DNA of 21,369 nt from assembly GCA_036495425.1 (NCBI GenBank), contig DASXMW010000039.1, positions 1-21,369 of the forward strand, read 5' to 3'. Under the pieces are notes generated by a model. That model did no database searches. It saw only the letters and a list, made by a program, of their open reading frames with translations, and had not been told where the DNA came from. Shown in pieces: positions 7,477 to 14,579 of this stretch (positions are counted from its first letter, which is position 1; every line of letters begins with the position of its first letter). A program made the translations under genes and the position numbers. This stretch comes from Bog-532 sp036495425 (GTDB lineage Bacteria > Actinomycetota > Actinomycetes > Streptosporangiales > Streptosporangiaceae).

Positions 7477-8256
7477 ATGGATCTGGGCCTGACCGGGCGG
7501 ACGGCTGTGGTGACCGGCGGCAGCAAGGGCATCGGGCTGGCCGTGGTGACCGCACTGGCCAGCAGCGGAGCGCGGGTGGTGACCGGCGCCACCTCCGTGT
7601 CCCCGGCCCTGGCCGAGCTGGTCACGGCGGGCCGGGTCGAGGCGATCGAGGTGGATCTGGCCCAGCCGGACGGGCCCGCGCAGCTGGTGGCGGCGGCCGG
7701 GGACCGGGTGGACATCCTGGTCAACAACGTGGGCCGCGCCCCGGCCCGGCCGGGCGGCTTTCTCAGCATCACCGACGACGACTGGCTGGCCACCATCAAC
7801 CTCGACCTGCTGGCCGCGGTCCGGGCCACCCGCAGCGCGCTGCCGTCCATGCTGGCCGCGCAGGCCGGCGTGGTGGTCAGCGTCTGCTCGGTGAATGCGC
7901 GGCTGCCTGACCCGGGCGTGCTGGACTACAGCGCGGCCAAGGCCGGCCTGGCCGCCTTCAGCAAGGCCCTGGCCAAGGAGGTCGGCCCGCACGGCGTCCG
8001 GGTCAACACGGTCAGCCCGGGCCCGGTCGCCACCGACCTGTGGCTCGGGGCCGGGGGAGTGGCGCAGACGGTCGGCGCGGCCACCGGAGCCCAGGCCGCC
8101 GACGTGGCCAGCCAGGCCGCGGGTCAGTCGCCCACCGGCCGGTTCACCCAGCCCGCCGAGGTCGCCGACGTGGTGCTGTTCCTGGCCAGCGAGCGGGCGG
8201 CCAACATCACCGGCGCCGACGTCATCATCGACGGCGGCCTGGTCCCGACCTGGTAG
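7477..8256 (+). CDS. Short-chain dehydrogenase/reductase (SDR), classical type
   Basis: An NAD(P)-dependent oxidoreductase of 259 residues. It shows the cofactor motif TGGSKGIG (13-20), NNVG (83-86), and the catalytic set Ser138, Tyr151 and Lys155 (YSAAK). SPGPVATDLW follows, with the C-terminal NITGADVIIDGG typical of FabG-like enzymes. The acidic D60 in VDLAQP fits adenine-ring contact. A ribosome binding site (GAGGAACGGAG) lies 6 bases before ATG 7477, and the MocA-like stop is 36 bases upstream, so cotranscription is likely. A 30-residue insert after DLWLG (VAQTVGAATGAQAADVASQAAG) occupies the substrate-loop region. The substrate is unknown. Confidence 0.9.
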   Translation: MDLGLTGRTAVVTGGSKGIGLAVVTALASSGARVVTGATSVSPALAELVTAGRVEAIEVDLAQPDGPAQLVAAAGDRVDILVNNVGRAPARPGGFLSITDDDWLATINLDLLAAVRATRSALPSMLAAQAGVVVSVCSVNARLPDPGVLDYSAAKAGLAAFSKALAKEVGPHGVRVNTVSPGPVATDLWLGAGGVAQTVGAATGAQAADVASQAAGQSPTGRFTQPAEVADVVLFLASERAANITGADVIIDGGLVPTW

Positions 8257-8321
8257 CGAGGGCGGCATGGTCCCGGACTAGGCCCAGACGTGCTGTACCC
8301 GGTGGGTGTTCCTGCCCGGCC

Positions 8322-8362
8322 CTAGGCTGACCCGCGGGGGCGGCCCGGCGCGGCCAGCCGAG
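8322..8362. terminator. Possible shared terminator hairpin between convergent genes
   Basis: CTAGGCTG (8322-8329) and CAGCCGAG (8355-8362) pair at 7 of 8 positions around a very GC-rich interior that can itself fold. It lies between the convergent SDR and aldose epimerase-like genes. There is no T tract, so this is a weak call. Confidence 0.25.
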
Positions 8363-8366
8363 GTCC

Positions 8367-9338
8367 TCAGGCGTCGGTGGCGGTGACGCCCCAGCTGTGG
8401 GAGACGGTCTGGCCGGGGGCCAGCACGATCACGTCCTCCCCGCTGACCAGGGCGTTGGGCGGGCAGGTCATGGGCTCGATGGCGATGGCCCGGCGGTGCC
8501 GCTCGCCGTGCAGGGTGTCGCTGGTGAACACCTGGAGCCAGCCGTAGCCGGCGCCCGCCCACATGGTGACCTGCCGGTCAGCCGAACGCACGTGCGCCAG
8601 CACCAGGCCGTCCTGAGCCCGGTCCAGCCCGGTCAGGGCGTGGTCCAGCACGGTGTCCCCGATCGGGCGCGGGTCGCGGAAGTCCACTGGCGTCCCGCTG
8701 GTGTCCTGGACCGGGCCGGACGGAATGCCGCGCTCGTCCAGGGGCAGCCAGCGGGTGGCGGGCAGCTCCAGCTCCCACTCGGCCAGCGGGGCCGGGCCCG
8801 CGGTGAAGTAGGGGTGCTGGCCGGTGCCGTACGGGGCCGGGCGGGTGCCGCGGTTGGTGGCCGACACCGTGACCTGCAGTCCCGCCCCGGCGGTGAGCTC
8901 GTACTCGGTGTCGACCTGCACGCTGAACGGGTAGCCGGTGTAGCCGTGCGGCAGGTGCCGGAGCAGCACCCGGCCGGGCTCCTGATGCATCGGCGCCCAA
9001 ACCGCCCACCGGGTCAGCCCGTGGATGGCGTTGCCGTTCTTGGGCTCGCTCAGGTCCAGCTGGTAGGAGGCGCCCTCGAACTCGTACCGGCCGTGGTCGA
9101 CCCGGTTCGGCCACGGGGCCAGCAGCTGCCCGGCCGCGCCGGGCGGCAGCTCGTCCGGTTCGTACCCGTACACCACCGGCTGGCCCGCGTAGCTGAGCTC
9201 GCGCAGCCCGGCGCCCAGCCCGGTCACCACCGCGTGGTAGTCACCGGCGGTCAGCTCGTACTGGTGGCCGGTGACCAGAACCGGGGGCTGCTGATCGGTG
9301 CCGGGGACGAGGCCTGATGCCTGGGAACCAGAGGTCAT
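8367..9338 (-). CDS. Aldose 1-epimerase (galactose mutarotase-like) family protein
   Basis: The family interconverts alpha and beta anomers of aldoses or acts on related sugars. The 323-residue product shows the expected catalytic layout: Arg79 in LLAPWPNRV, His106 in NAIHGL, His175 in GTGQHPYF, and Glu288 in AIAIEPMTCPPNA, so it looks active. The sequence most resembles the bacterial YihR-like branch. ATG 9338 (MTSGSQ) is chosen. ATG 9347 (MAGMTSG) is an in-frame alternative, and no strong ribosome binding site decides between them. A 6-bp dyad overlaps the start region. It lies 71 bases downstream of the DUF2877 gene on the same strand and could share its transcript. Sugar specificity is not evident. 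Confidence 0.9.
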   Translation of the reverse strand: MTSGSQASGLVPGTDQQPPVLVTGHQYELTAGDYHAVVTGLGAGLRELSYAGQPVVYGYEPDELPPGAAGQLLAPWPNRVDHGRYEFEGASYQLDLSEPKNGNAIHGLTRWAVWAPMHQEPGRVLLRHLPHGYTGYPFSVQVDTEYELTAGAGLQVTVSATNRGTRPAPYGTGQHPYFTAGPAPLAEWELELPATRWLPLDERGIPSGPVQDTSGTPVDFRDPRPIGDTVLDHALTGLDRAQDGLVLAHVRSADRQVTMWAGAGYGWLQVFTSDTLHGERHRRAIAIEPMTCPPNALVSGEDVIVLAPGQTVSHSWGVTATDA

Positions 9339-9354
9339 GCCAGCCATCCTGGCA
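9338..9354. promoter_or_regulatory. Perfect inverted repeat at the start of the aldose epimerase-like gene
   Basis: TGCCAG (9338-9343) and CTGGCA (9349-9354) flank a 5-base spacer and overlap the first base of the chosen start codon. It could be an operator half-site pair or an mRNA hairpin that hides the start. No assigned regulator. Confidence 0.3.
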
Positions 9355-9409
9355 GTGATCACCTCGCCGCGCGATGGGGGGTCGCCCCCGGCCGGCTCAG
9401 CGCCCCGGC

Positions 9410-10357
9410 TCAGGGCACGCTGAGCGCCAGCGCCGCCGCGCAGCCGGCCATCAGGCCCCAGGTCAGCTCGGCCCCGCTGGCCTGCTCGGCGGCCAGCAGG
9501 CGGCGGGCGGCGGGCTCGACCGGCTCCTGGCCGGCGATGCCGCCCAGCACGGCCGCCACCTCCTCCGAGGCCTGGCCGCGGGCCGCGCAGTGCAGCAGGG
9601 TGGCGGCCAGCGGCATGGTCCGCTGGTCGGCGTACCCGGTCACGGCCGCGCCCAGCCAGTCGGCCAGCCACACCGGCCGGGTCCCGCCCGCCGTGGCCCC
9701 GCCCAGCAGCCGCAGCGCCAGCAGCAGCCCGCACAGCATGCTGTCGCCGCTGGGCACCAGGCCCGGGCCCAGGCCGACCAGGCTCTCGGCCAGTTCGACC
9801 GCCCCGGCCAGGTCACCGGACGCGCAGCAGGCGGCCAGCATGGCCGGGCTGTCCTGGCCTTCCAGCCCGGGCCGGGCGGCGGCGGCCGCGAACACCCGGG
9901 CCAGCGTGGTCACGCCGTGGTCGAGCCGGGCCCGGGACAGCGGCCCGAACACCGGGCACGGATCCCACCAGCGGCGGACCTGGACCTCCAGGCCGCCGGT
10001 GAGCACCCGCTCGCCGCCCGCCCAGGCGTCGTCCCCCGGCTGGCTGGGCGGCTCGTCCGGCGCGGGCTCGAGGGTGCTGATCTTCAGCGTGACCGCGTTG
10101 GGCGGGCAGCCGGCCCCGGCCGCGGTCAGCGCGATCACTCCGGCCGGGCCGAAATCCAGGTAGCGGACGGCGGGGGTGGCGGCCAGCACACGCCCGGCCC
10201 GGAGCGGCCCCCGCAGCACGTCCAGCAGGGCCAGGATGGCCACGCCGGGAACGATCCGCTGGGCCGGGGGAGGGGCGCCCGCAGGCTGGCCCGGCCGCCG
10301 GGATCGGGGATCTCGCTCCGGCGCGGGGCGCCCTCGCCCGCTCGTCCTGCGCGGCAC
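9410..10357 (-). CDS. DUF2877 family protein (YlbF/AllH-like)
   Basis: The product has the DUF2877 signature GLGPGLVPSGDSMLCG (about residues 195-210 from the chosen start), where the family usually reads GLGPGLTPSGDD. An upstream PPNAVTL segment corresponds to the family's GPNAI-like motif. E. coli YlbF, renamed AllH, is reported as part of an oxamate carbamoyltransferase in allantoin breakdown. This gene stands alone, without partners of that complex, so transfer of function is uncertain. The frame is open up to TTG 10459. GTG 10357 is preferred because TACGGT lies exactly 7 bases before it, the leaderless layout seen at other genes here. The first ~30 residues are Arg/Pro-rich and not conserved-looking, so a still later start is possible. 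Confidence 0.75.
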   Translation of the reverse strand: MPRRTSGRGRPAPERDPRSRRPGQPAGAPPPAQRIVPGVAILALLDVLRGPLRAGRVLAATPAVRYLDFGPAGVIALTAAGAGCPPNAVTLKISTLEPAPDEPPSQPGDDAWAGGERVLTGGLEVQVRRWWDPCPVFGPLSRARLDHGVTTLARVFAAAAARPGLEGQDSPAMLAACCASGDLAGAVELAESLVGLGPGLVPSGDSMLCGLLLALRLLGGATAGGTRPVWLADWLGAAVTGYADQRTMPLAATLLHCAARGQASEEVAAVLGGIAGQEPVEPAARRLLAAEQASGAELTWGLMAGCAAALALSVP

Positions 10358-10364
10358 GGCACTC

Positions 10365-10370
10365 ACCGTA
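10365..10370 (-). promoter_or_regulatory. Putative -10 box, leaderless DUF2877 gene
   Basis: TACGGT on the minus strand (10370 to 10365), then 7 bases (GAGTGCC), then an in-frame GTG at 10357. No ribosome binding site is visible. Same spacing as the boxes before the SseB-like gene and aroC. Confidence 0.5.
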
Positions 10371-10540
10371 CCCCGGGTCCGGGGTGCCCGGGACCACCGG
10401 ATGATGGCATAAAGGCCAGACAATAGCCGAGCCAATTGCCGGGCGGCGGCATTCGGCAAAAGAAATGCACGGTCACCGTCATCGGTAACACACCGGCCCG
10501 GACTTCCGTATCTCGAAGAATGGCGCGACGGCGGCCGGTA

Positions 10541-10567
10541 AAACAGAAAAGCGCCCGGTGGGGCGCT
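10541..10567 (-). terminator. Intrinsic terminator
   Basis: Read on the minus strand, AGCGCCC (10567-10561) pairs perfectly with GGGCGCT (10556-10550) around a 4-base loop and is followed immediately by TTTTCTGTTTT. This is the most classical rho-independent terminator in the window. It ends a minus-strand transcript that comes either from the 10905-13253 operon or from a separate RNA starting near 10870. Confidence 0.75.
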
Positions 10568-10870
10568 GGTTTGGCTGTGACCACGGGTTTGCCGGCCGGG
10601 CAGTTGTTTGCCGGTAACGAACTTCTTGGCCAGCGAAGCGCTGGTGAGCGCCCCGTGCTGAGATTCGGGCCGACGGGGCTGCTTGGGGAGCGGGGGACCG
10701 TCAGCCCCGCCGGCTATTGAACCCTAGCCCGTCGCGTCCCCGAGGTGGAGTCTTTTGAAAAAGACATGTGACGCCGTAAGAGTTCCGCAATAGTTGCGCT
10801 CAGTGATCGGCTTGAGGGTTTTGCGGTCACTGAGTCATCTCTGACTGGTGAGGCAGCAGAGATAACACTT
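10541..10870 (-). ncRNA. Candidate structured non-coding RNA (unassigned)
   Basis: The 547-base stretch 10358-10904 holds no convincing gene, but 10630-10863 is packed with inverted repeats. They are 10630-10635/10639-10644, 10667-10676/10698-10707, 10712-10716/10725-10729, 10734-10738/10770-10774 enclosing 10750-10755/10760-10765, 10786-10790/10794-10798, 10799-10806/10827-10834, and 10837-10846/10853-10863. The run ends on the minus strand in the terminator at 10541-10567. The 10-bp helix 10667-10676/10698-10707 has a G-U pair if transcribed from the minus strand but a C-A mismatch from the plus strand, favouring minus. No signature of tmRNA, RNase P RNA, SRP RNA or a known riboswitch was recognised. 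It could instead be a long structured 3' UTR of the upstream operon. The promoter was not found. Confidence 0.4.
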
Positions 10871-10904
10871 TTTGGCGGGAGTTTCGGCCGTCCGGCGGTG
10901 GCGG

Positions 10905-12761
10905 TCAGCCCTTAGGGCCGAGCTGGCCGTTGCGGATGGCGTCGGCCGCGAGCACGCCGAACAGGTAGAAGTAGGCGGCTTCCTCGTCCTCGAAAAACCG
11001 GACCTCGTGCCGGGACTGGTCGGCCGCGCTGAACACCTCGTACCCGCCCCGGGCCCGGATCAGGCACATGGCCCCGTCGACCTCCTGGTCGACCGCGTAG
11101 GCGGACTGCGGGATGGCGGCCAGGTCGAGCAGCTGGGAGAAGATGGCCTGGGTGGTGACCCGCGGCTTGCGGGCCGCGCGGCGGCCGACGTACCGGCTGC
11201 CGCCCGGTGCCCCTTGTGTGGCTCCGGGAGCGGCCGCACCCGCGACCCCCGGGGTGGCGAGGGGATCCGGCGCGCCCGGCGAGGCGCCGGTGCGGCCCGG
11301 GACCGGGGGCGCGCTCACTTCGCTGGCGGTCGGGGCGGCGTAGGCGCCGGTGATCGCGGCCGCCTGCCGGGCCAGGGGCGGGTCGTCGTAGCGCGGGGCC
11401 GGAGCCCCGGTGGCCGTGCCCGCCGCCGGACCCGGGGCCATCCCGGGCGCCGCGCCCGGGGCCGGGGGCAGGTCCGGGCGGTTCCAGCGGCCGGTGTCCT
11501 CCGGGAACGGTGAGCCGTGCCAGACCGCGGCCGCGTCCTGGGTCTGCGGCGGGTAGGCCGGCCGCGCCGCCTCCGGGGGCTCCCAGCCCGCGGCCGGGCG
11601 GGCGCCGGTGCCCGGATGGCCGTTCCAGCCGGGCTCGTCGTGCTCCCACTCGCCCGAGGTGACCGGGCTCCAGGCCATGGTGTCCTGCGGGTCCCACCGG
11701 CCCGGGTCGGTCGCGGCCACGTCGGGGCTGGTCCAGGCGCCGTTGCCGACCCCGGGGTCGGTCACGTCGTTGGCGTTCCAGCTGTCGGTGGACGGCCCCG
11801 TGAACGGCCCGGTGGCCGGCCCGGTGACCGGCGGACCCGCCGCCCCGGCGCCGGCTGCCCCGGCCACCGGCACGTCGCGCTGACCCCAGCTGGCGGCGGA
11901 CCGGCTGGCGTCCCAGCCCGGGGTGCCCCAGCGCTGCTGGTCGCCCCAGTCGGCGCCGGCCGCGGCCCGCTCCCGGGCGGCGGCCCGTTCCACCTCGCGG
12001 GGATCCCACGAGCCGGTGTCGGGCGCCTGCCAGCCGCCGGTGTCCCGGGCCTGCCAGCCACCCCGGGCCCGGGGGAACGGGCCACCCGGCTCCCGGGTGG
12101 CCGGCGGGTCGGCGATCGCGGCCCAGGTGCCGGTGTCGCGCGGGTCCTGGGCGTGCTCGTCGCGGGCGTCCCCGTTGACCGCCGCGCCCACGTCGGGCAG
12201 CCGCGGGTCCGCGGCCCACGAGGGGCCGGTGTCGATCAGCTCGTGCGGGCCGACCGCGCGCAGCGGCCCGGTGTCCGGGGCGGGCTGGCGGTAGTCGTCG
12301 CGGGGCGTGTGGGCCCAGGTCGGCAGCGGCCCGCGGTCCCAGCCCCCGGGGTTGTGGCCGTTCCGGGCCGGCCCGGCCAGTTCGTACTCGCCCCGCTCCT
12401 CGCGCAGGTCGTCGATGTCCTGGCGGGGGACCACGACCTCGAACACGCCCCGGTCCACCTCCCAGAACCCCAGCCGCCGGGCCAGGTAGAGGTCGCGGCC
12501 CAGGTAGGCGATGTGCATCCGGTCGCCCAGGTCGTCCAGGACCATGCAGCGCTCGCCGCGGTAGCGGCCGACCGGCCGGGCCTCCCACAGGGCGTCGATG
12601 TCGTCCACCCGGACGCTCTTGCGCCAGTGGTTGGACGAGGAGCGGAAGCCGAGTGCCTCCGGCGGCGGGCTGGCCGCGAACAGGGTGACCTCCTCGTCGG
12701 CCGGGCCCACGTTCGCCTGGTACGACGCACCCTGGAAGCTCGCCATGAGCCGGTACCGCAT
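10905..12761 (-). CDS. Uncharacterised protein: two small terminal domains joined by a Trp-rich repeat linker
   Basis: The 618-residue product is not recognised with certainty. An N-terminal region (about 1-128) starts MRYRLMASFQGASYQA and contains VGRYRGERCMVLDDLGDRMHIAYLG and GFWEVDRGVFEVVVPRQ, with the look of a compact folded domain. A C-terminal region (about 532-618) contains EVDGAMCLIRARGGYEVF and HEVRFFEDEEAAYFYLFGVLAADAIR. From memory it recalls small domains in actinobacterial proteins linked to secreted polymorphic toxins, which is a weak lead only. Between them lies a low-complexity Pro/Gly/Ala linker with about 20 tryptophans, many in the pattern DTGxW or GxW (residues 208-213, 240-244, 248-252, 422-426). 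No signal peptide or membrane segment is seen. The ATG is 3 bases after the upstream gene's stop with GGAGG nearby, so the two are cotranslated. Confidence 0.8.
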   Translation of the reverse strand: MRYRLMASFQGASYQANVGPADEEVTLFAASPPPEALGFRSSSNHWRKSVRVDDIDALWEARPVGRYRGERCMVLDDLGDRMHIAYLGRDLYLARRLGFWEVDRGVFEVVVPRQDIDDLREERGEYELAGPARNGHNPGGWDRGPLPTWAHTPRDDYRQPAPDTGPLRAVGPHELIDTGPSWAADPRLPDVGAAVNGDARDEHAQDPRDTGTWAAIADPPATREPGGPFPRARGGWQARDTGGWQAPDTGSWDPREVERAAARERAAAGADWGDQQRWGTPGWDASRSAASWGQRDVPVAGAAGAGAAGPPVTGPATGPFTGPSTDSWNANDVTDPGVGNGAWTSPDVAATDPGRWDPQDTMAWSPVTSGEWEHDEPGWNGHPGTGARPAAGWEPPEAARPAYPPQTQDAAAVWHGSPFPEDTGRWNRPDLPPAPGAAPGMAPGPAAGTATGAPAPRYDDPPLARQAAAITGAYAAPTASEVSAPPVPGRTGASPGAPDPLATPGVAGAAAPGATQGAPGGSRYVGRRAARKPRVTTQAIFSQLLDLAAIPQSAYAVDQEVDGAMCLIRARGGYEVFSAADQSRHEVRFFEDEEAAYFYLFGVLAADAIRNGQLGPKG

Positions 12762-12764
12762 GCC

Positions 12765-13253
12765 TCAGGCCTCCCTCGTCGGCCGCCGCCACACCAGGCC
12801 GTCATACCTGGCGACCAGGTCATCGCCGCGCGCGGTGAGCCGGGAGATCGAGGCGCCCACCGGGATCGGCATGGGATCGGTGTAGAACTCGGCCACGGCT
12901 GGCCCGGGCCTGGTCACGGTCCGGGCCAGCGCGGGTCCGGCCTGACCCGGCCAGCGGCTCGTGTCGTCCGGTCCGGAGGCCGCGATGTAGGTGTCCATCT
13001 CCCGGGCCAGCCAGCCGAGAAAGTAGATCTCGCGCACGTCCGCGGTGAACTCCGATCCCCCGTAGCCGAGCCCGAGGGCGGTGAAGCACTCGGCCGGATC
13101 GCGGAAGGCCACGTCCCGGGCGCGGTAGACGAAGCCGGCGATGATGGCCCGCTGGCCGTTCAGGTACGGCCCGACCAGGCGAGGCGGGACCACCTTCCGC
13201 ATGGGTGTGCCCGGCTCGAGCCGCGGCCCGGCAGGCCCGGTGCGGGTCACCAT
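12765..13253 (-). CDS. Uncharacterised protein, first gene of a two-gene operon
   Basis: The product is 162 residues and of unrecognised family. The region from MRKVVPPRLVGPYLNGQRAIIAGFVYRA (about 18-45) to the end looks like one globular domain, with YFLGWLAREMDTYIA (77-91), PAVAEFYTDPMPIPVGASISRLT (118-140) and a C-terminal ARYDGLVWRRPT. No signal peptide or transmembrane segment is visible. ATG 13253 gives the longest form. ATG 13202 (MRKVVPP) is a plausible alternative, since the first 17 residues are Gly/Pro-rich and no ribosome binding site supports either. The downstream 618-residue gene starts 3 bases after this stop, so the two products probably act together. Protein-protein partnership, possibly toxin- or immunity-like, is speculation. 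Confidence 0.75.
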   Translation of the reverse strand: MVTRTGPAGPRLEPGTPMRKVVPPRLVGPYLNGQRAIIAGFVYRARDVAFRDPAECFTALGLGYGGSEFTADVREIYFLGWLAREMDTYIAASGPDDTSRWPGQAGPALARTVTRPGPAVAEFYTDPMPIPVGASISRLTARGDDLVARYDGLVWRRPTREA

Positions 13254-13795
13254 GGGGTGCGCAGCCCCGGGGGCGGCACGGCGGCCCGCCCGCCAACCGC
13301 GAACCTCACCTGGAGCCCCTCTCCGCGTGCCTGACTTACGTGCCCTGAAAAACCGGCCGGGTATACCAGTTCAGCTCGCCAGCCCGGACCTGATCGGCCC
13401 AGACCGAATCCCGGCGAATCGGCGGGGATAGGAACCCCTTCCCTAGCTGCAGCGCTGCGCCGTTCACGAGAGTCCCATATCCCTATTGCGCTCTCAACTG
13501 ATTCAGCCAATCACGTGGCCCTGCGGCTGGTCAGGCCCGTTTTTACCGACCTTCAATTACTTAGAGAAGTCGATCGGTTACAGCAAGCCATGCATTGGCC
13601 AGACCTTATCCGGGTTAAGCGCCCGCTCATCTCAGGGCGCCCGGCCCCGGTCAAAGCCCGGGCCTTACCGCCCCCATAGTAATGATCTTGTGATAAGCGA
13701 ACGCGGGGGGCCGAATTCCCGCGGCCGGTGGGTCAGCCCGCGGCCTCTTCGCCGCGCCGGGCGGGACGGCCGGCGGGCGGCGTAGGGTCGGACCC
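13254..13795. other. Long AT-richer intergenic region with hairpins, no gene seen
   Basis: This 542-base gap separates divergent genes and is visibly less GC-rich than its surroundings. Open frames across it lack ribosome binding sites and coding character. Inverted repeats include CGCGGG/CCCGCG (13702-13707/13718-13723), GCGCCC/GGGCGC (13619-13624/13635-13640), GCCA/TGGC (13587-13590/13596-13599) and overlapping palindromes GCTGCAGC and GCAGCGCTGC (13446-13458). It must contain the promoter of the 13253 operon, which I could not place, and holds the promoter of the SseB-like gene at its right end. Confidence 0.5.
13783..13788 (+). promoter_or_regulatory. Putative -10 box, leaderless SseB-like gene
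   Basis: TAGGGT followed by 7 bases (CGGACCC) and then GTG 13796. No ribosome binding site precedes the GTG, and no clear -35 is visible. Confidence 0.5.
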
Positions 13796-14572
13796 GTGGC
13801 TGGGCTGAACCCCGGGGGCCGGCGGCCCGCCGGCGACGACGGGACCGCGGACCCGACCCTGGCGGCCGTGCTGGCCCGCTACGCGGCGGGCCAGGAATCG
13901 GAGCGGGTGATGCTGACCGCGCTGGCCAGGTCCCGGCTGCTGGTCCCGCTGGTGGAGCGGCCCGGGGACGACACCCATGACCACCAGCACGGGGACGATG
14001 GCTGTGACCACCGGATGGCCCGGGACATGGCGTTCCCGACCCTGATCGGGCGGGACGGGCGGCCCGCGCTGCTGGCCTTCACCAGCCTGGCCGCGCTGCT
14101 CGGCTGGCGGGCGGAGGCCCGGCCGGTGCCCACCCCGGCCGGGCAGGTGTGGGGCTCGGCCGTGGACGGCCAGTGCGCCGTGGTCATCGACGTGGCCGGG
14201 CCGGTGCCGGTGGCGGTGGACGGGGCCCGGCTGGCCGCGCTGGCCGCGGGTGAGCCGCCGCCGGAACCGCACACCGACCCCGACATCCGGGCCGACGTGG
14301 CCGCCGCCCTGGCCGCGGTCCCGGCCCGGCCCGGCTTCCCCGGTGTCGCGGGCGCGGACCTGGCCCCGGGCCCGGACGGCACCGACCTGTCCGTCCGGCT
14401 GCTGCTCCAGCCCGCCGCCCCGAACCAGCCAGGCAGCGGCCCGCCCGCCGCGGGCCGGCAACTCCAGCAGGCCGTGCAGCAGGCGGCCGAGGCCATCGCG
14501 GCCCGGCTGAGCGGCCGGCTCCGGCGCGGCATCGAGTTCTCGGCCGCCGCCGCGCCCCGCCCGCGCGGGTGA
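13796..14572 (+). CDS. SseB family protein
   Basis: The 258-residue product has the SseB N-terminal domain layout: LAAVLARYAAGQESERVMLTALARSRLLVPL (about 22-52), then MAFPTLIGRDGRPALLAFTSLAALLGWRAEARPVP (about 78-112). The biochemical role of the actinobacterial members is not established. A His/Asp-rich loop DDTHDHQHGDDGCDHR (58-73) could bind metal and looks like an insertion. The C-terminal third is Ala/Pro-rich and ends in an amphipathic helix. GTG 13796 is chosen because of the TAGGGT box 7 bases before it. The prepilin peptidase starts 7 bases after the stop, so the two are likely cotranscribed. Confidence 0.8.
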   Translation: MAGLNPGGRRPAGDDGTADPTLAAVLARYAAGQESERVMLTALARSRLLVPLVERPGDDTHDHQHGDDGCDHRMARDMAFPTLIGRDGRPALLAFTSLAALLGWRAEARPVPTPAGQVWGSAVDGQCAVVIDVAGPVPVAVDGARLAALAAGEPPPEPHTDPDIRADVAAALAAVPARPGFPGVAGADLAPGPDGTDLSVRLLLQPAAPNQPGSGPPAAGRQLQQAVQQAAEAIAARLSGRLRRGIEFSAAAAPRPRG

Positions 14573-14579
14573 GCCGCGG

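Noticed and set aside
10436..10720. Possible small plus-strand gene of 94 codons
   Set aside because: No ribosome binding site, no recognisable domain, and it crosses the terminator and several hairpins, so it is unlikely to be coding.
10837..10873. Plus-strand terminator made of the hairpin 10837-10863 followed by five T residues (10869-10873)
   Set aside because: The stem has a bulge, the T run is short and 5 bases away from the stem, and there is no plus-strand gene or promoter to terminate. The minus-strand terminator at 10541-10567 is far better.
10358..10904. tmRNA, RNase P RNA, SRP RNA, 6S RNA or tRNA in the structured gap
   Set aside because: None of the signatures I know was found: no CCA-ended acceptor or T-arm set, no GAGGAAAGTCC block, no tmRNA tag frame. 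A GGTTCAA-like loop at 10718-10724 is isolated.
10905..13334. Very long plus-strand open frame opposite the two-gene operon (11517-13334, 605 codons) and a long second minus-strand frame (10912-12792)
   Set aside because: Both are products of high GC with few stop codons. Their translations are Arg/Gly/Pro-rich with no motifs, whereas the chosen minus-strand frame has domain-like ends, a ribosome binding site and a tight junction.
13486..13785. Possible 99-codon plus-strand gene in the intergenic region, and an 87-codon minus-strand one at 13247-13510
   Set aside because: Weak or missing ribosome binding sites, mixed low-complexity composition and no family resemblance. They are better seen as chance frames in AT-richer DNA.
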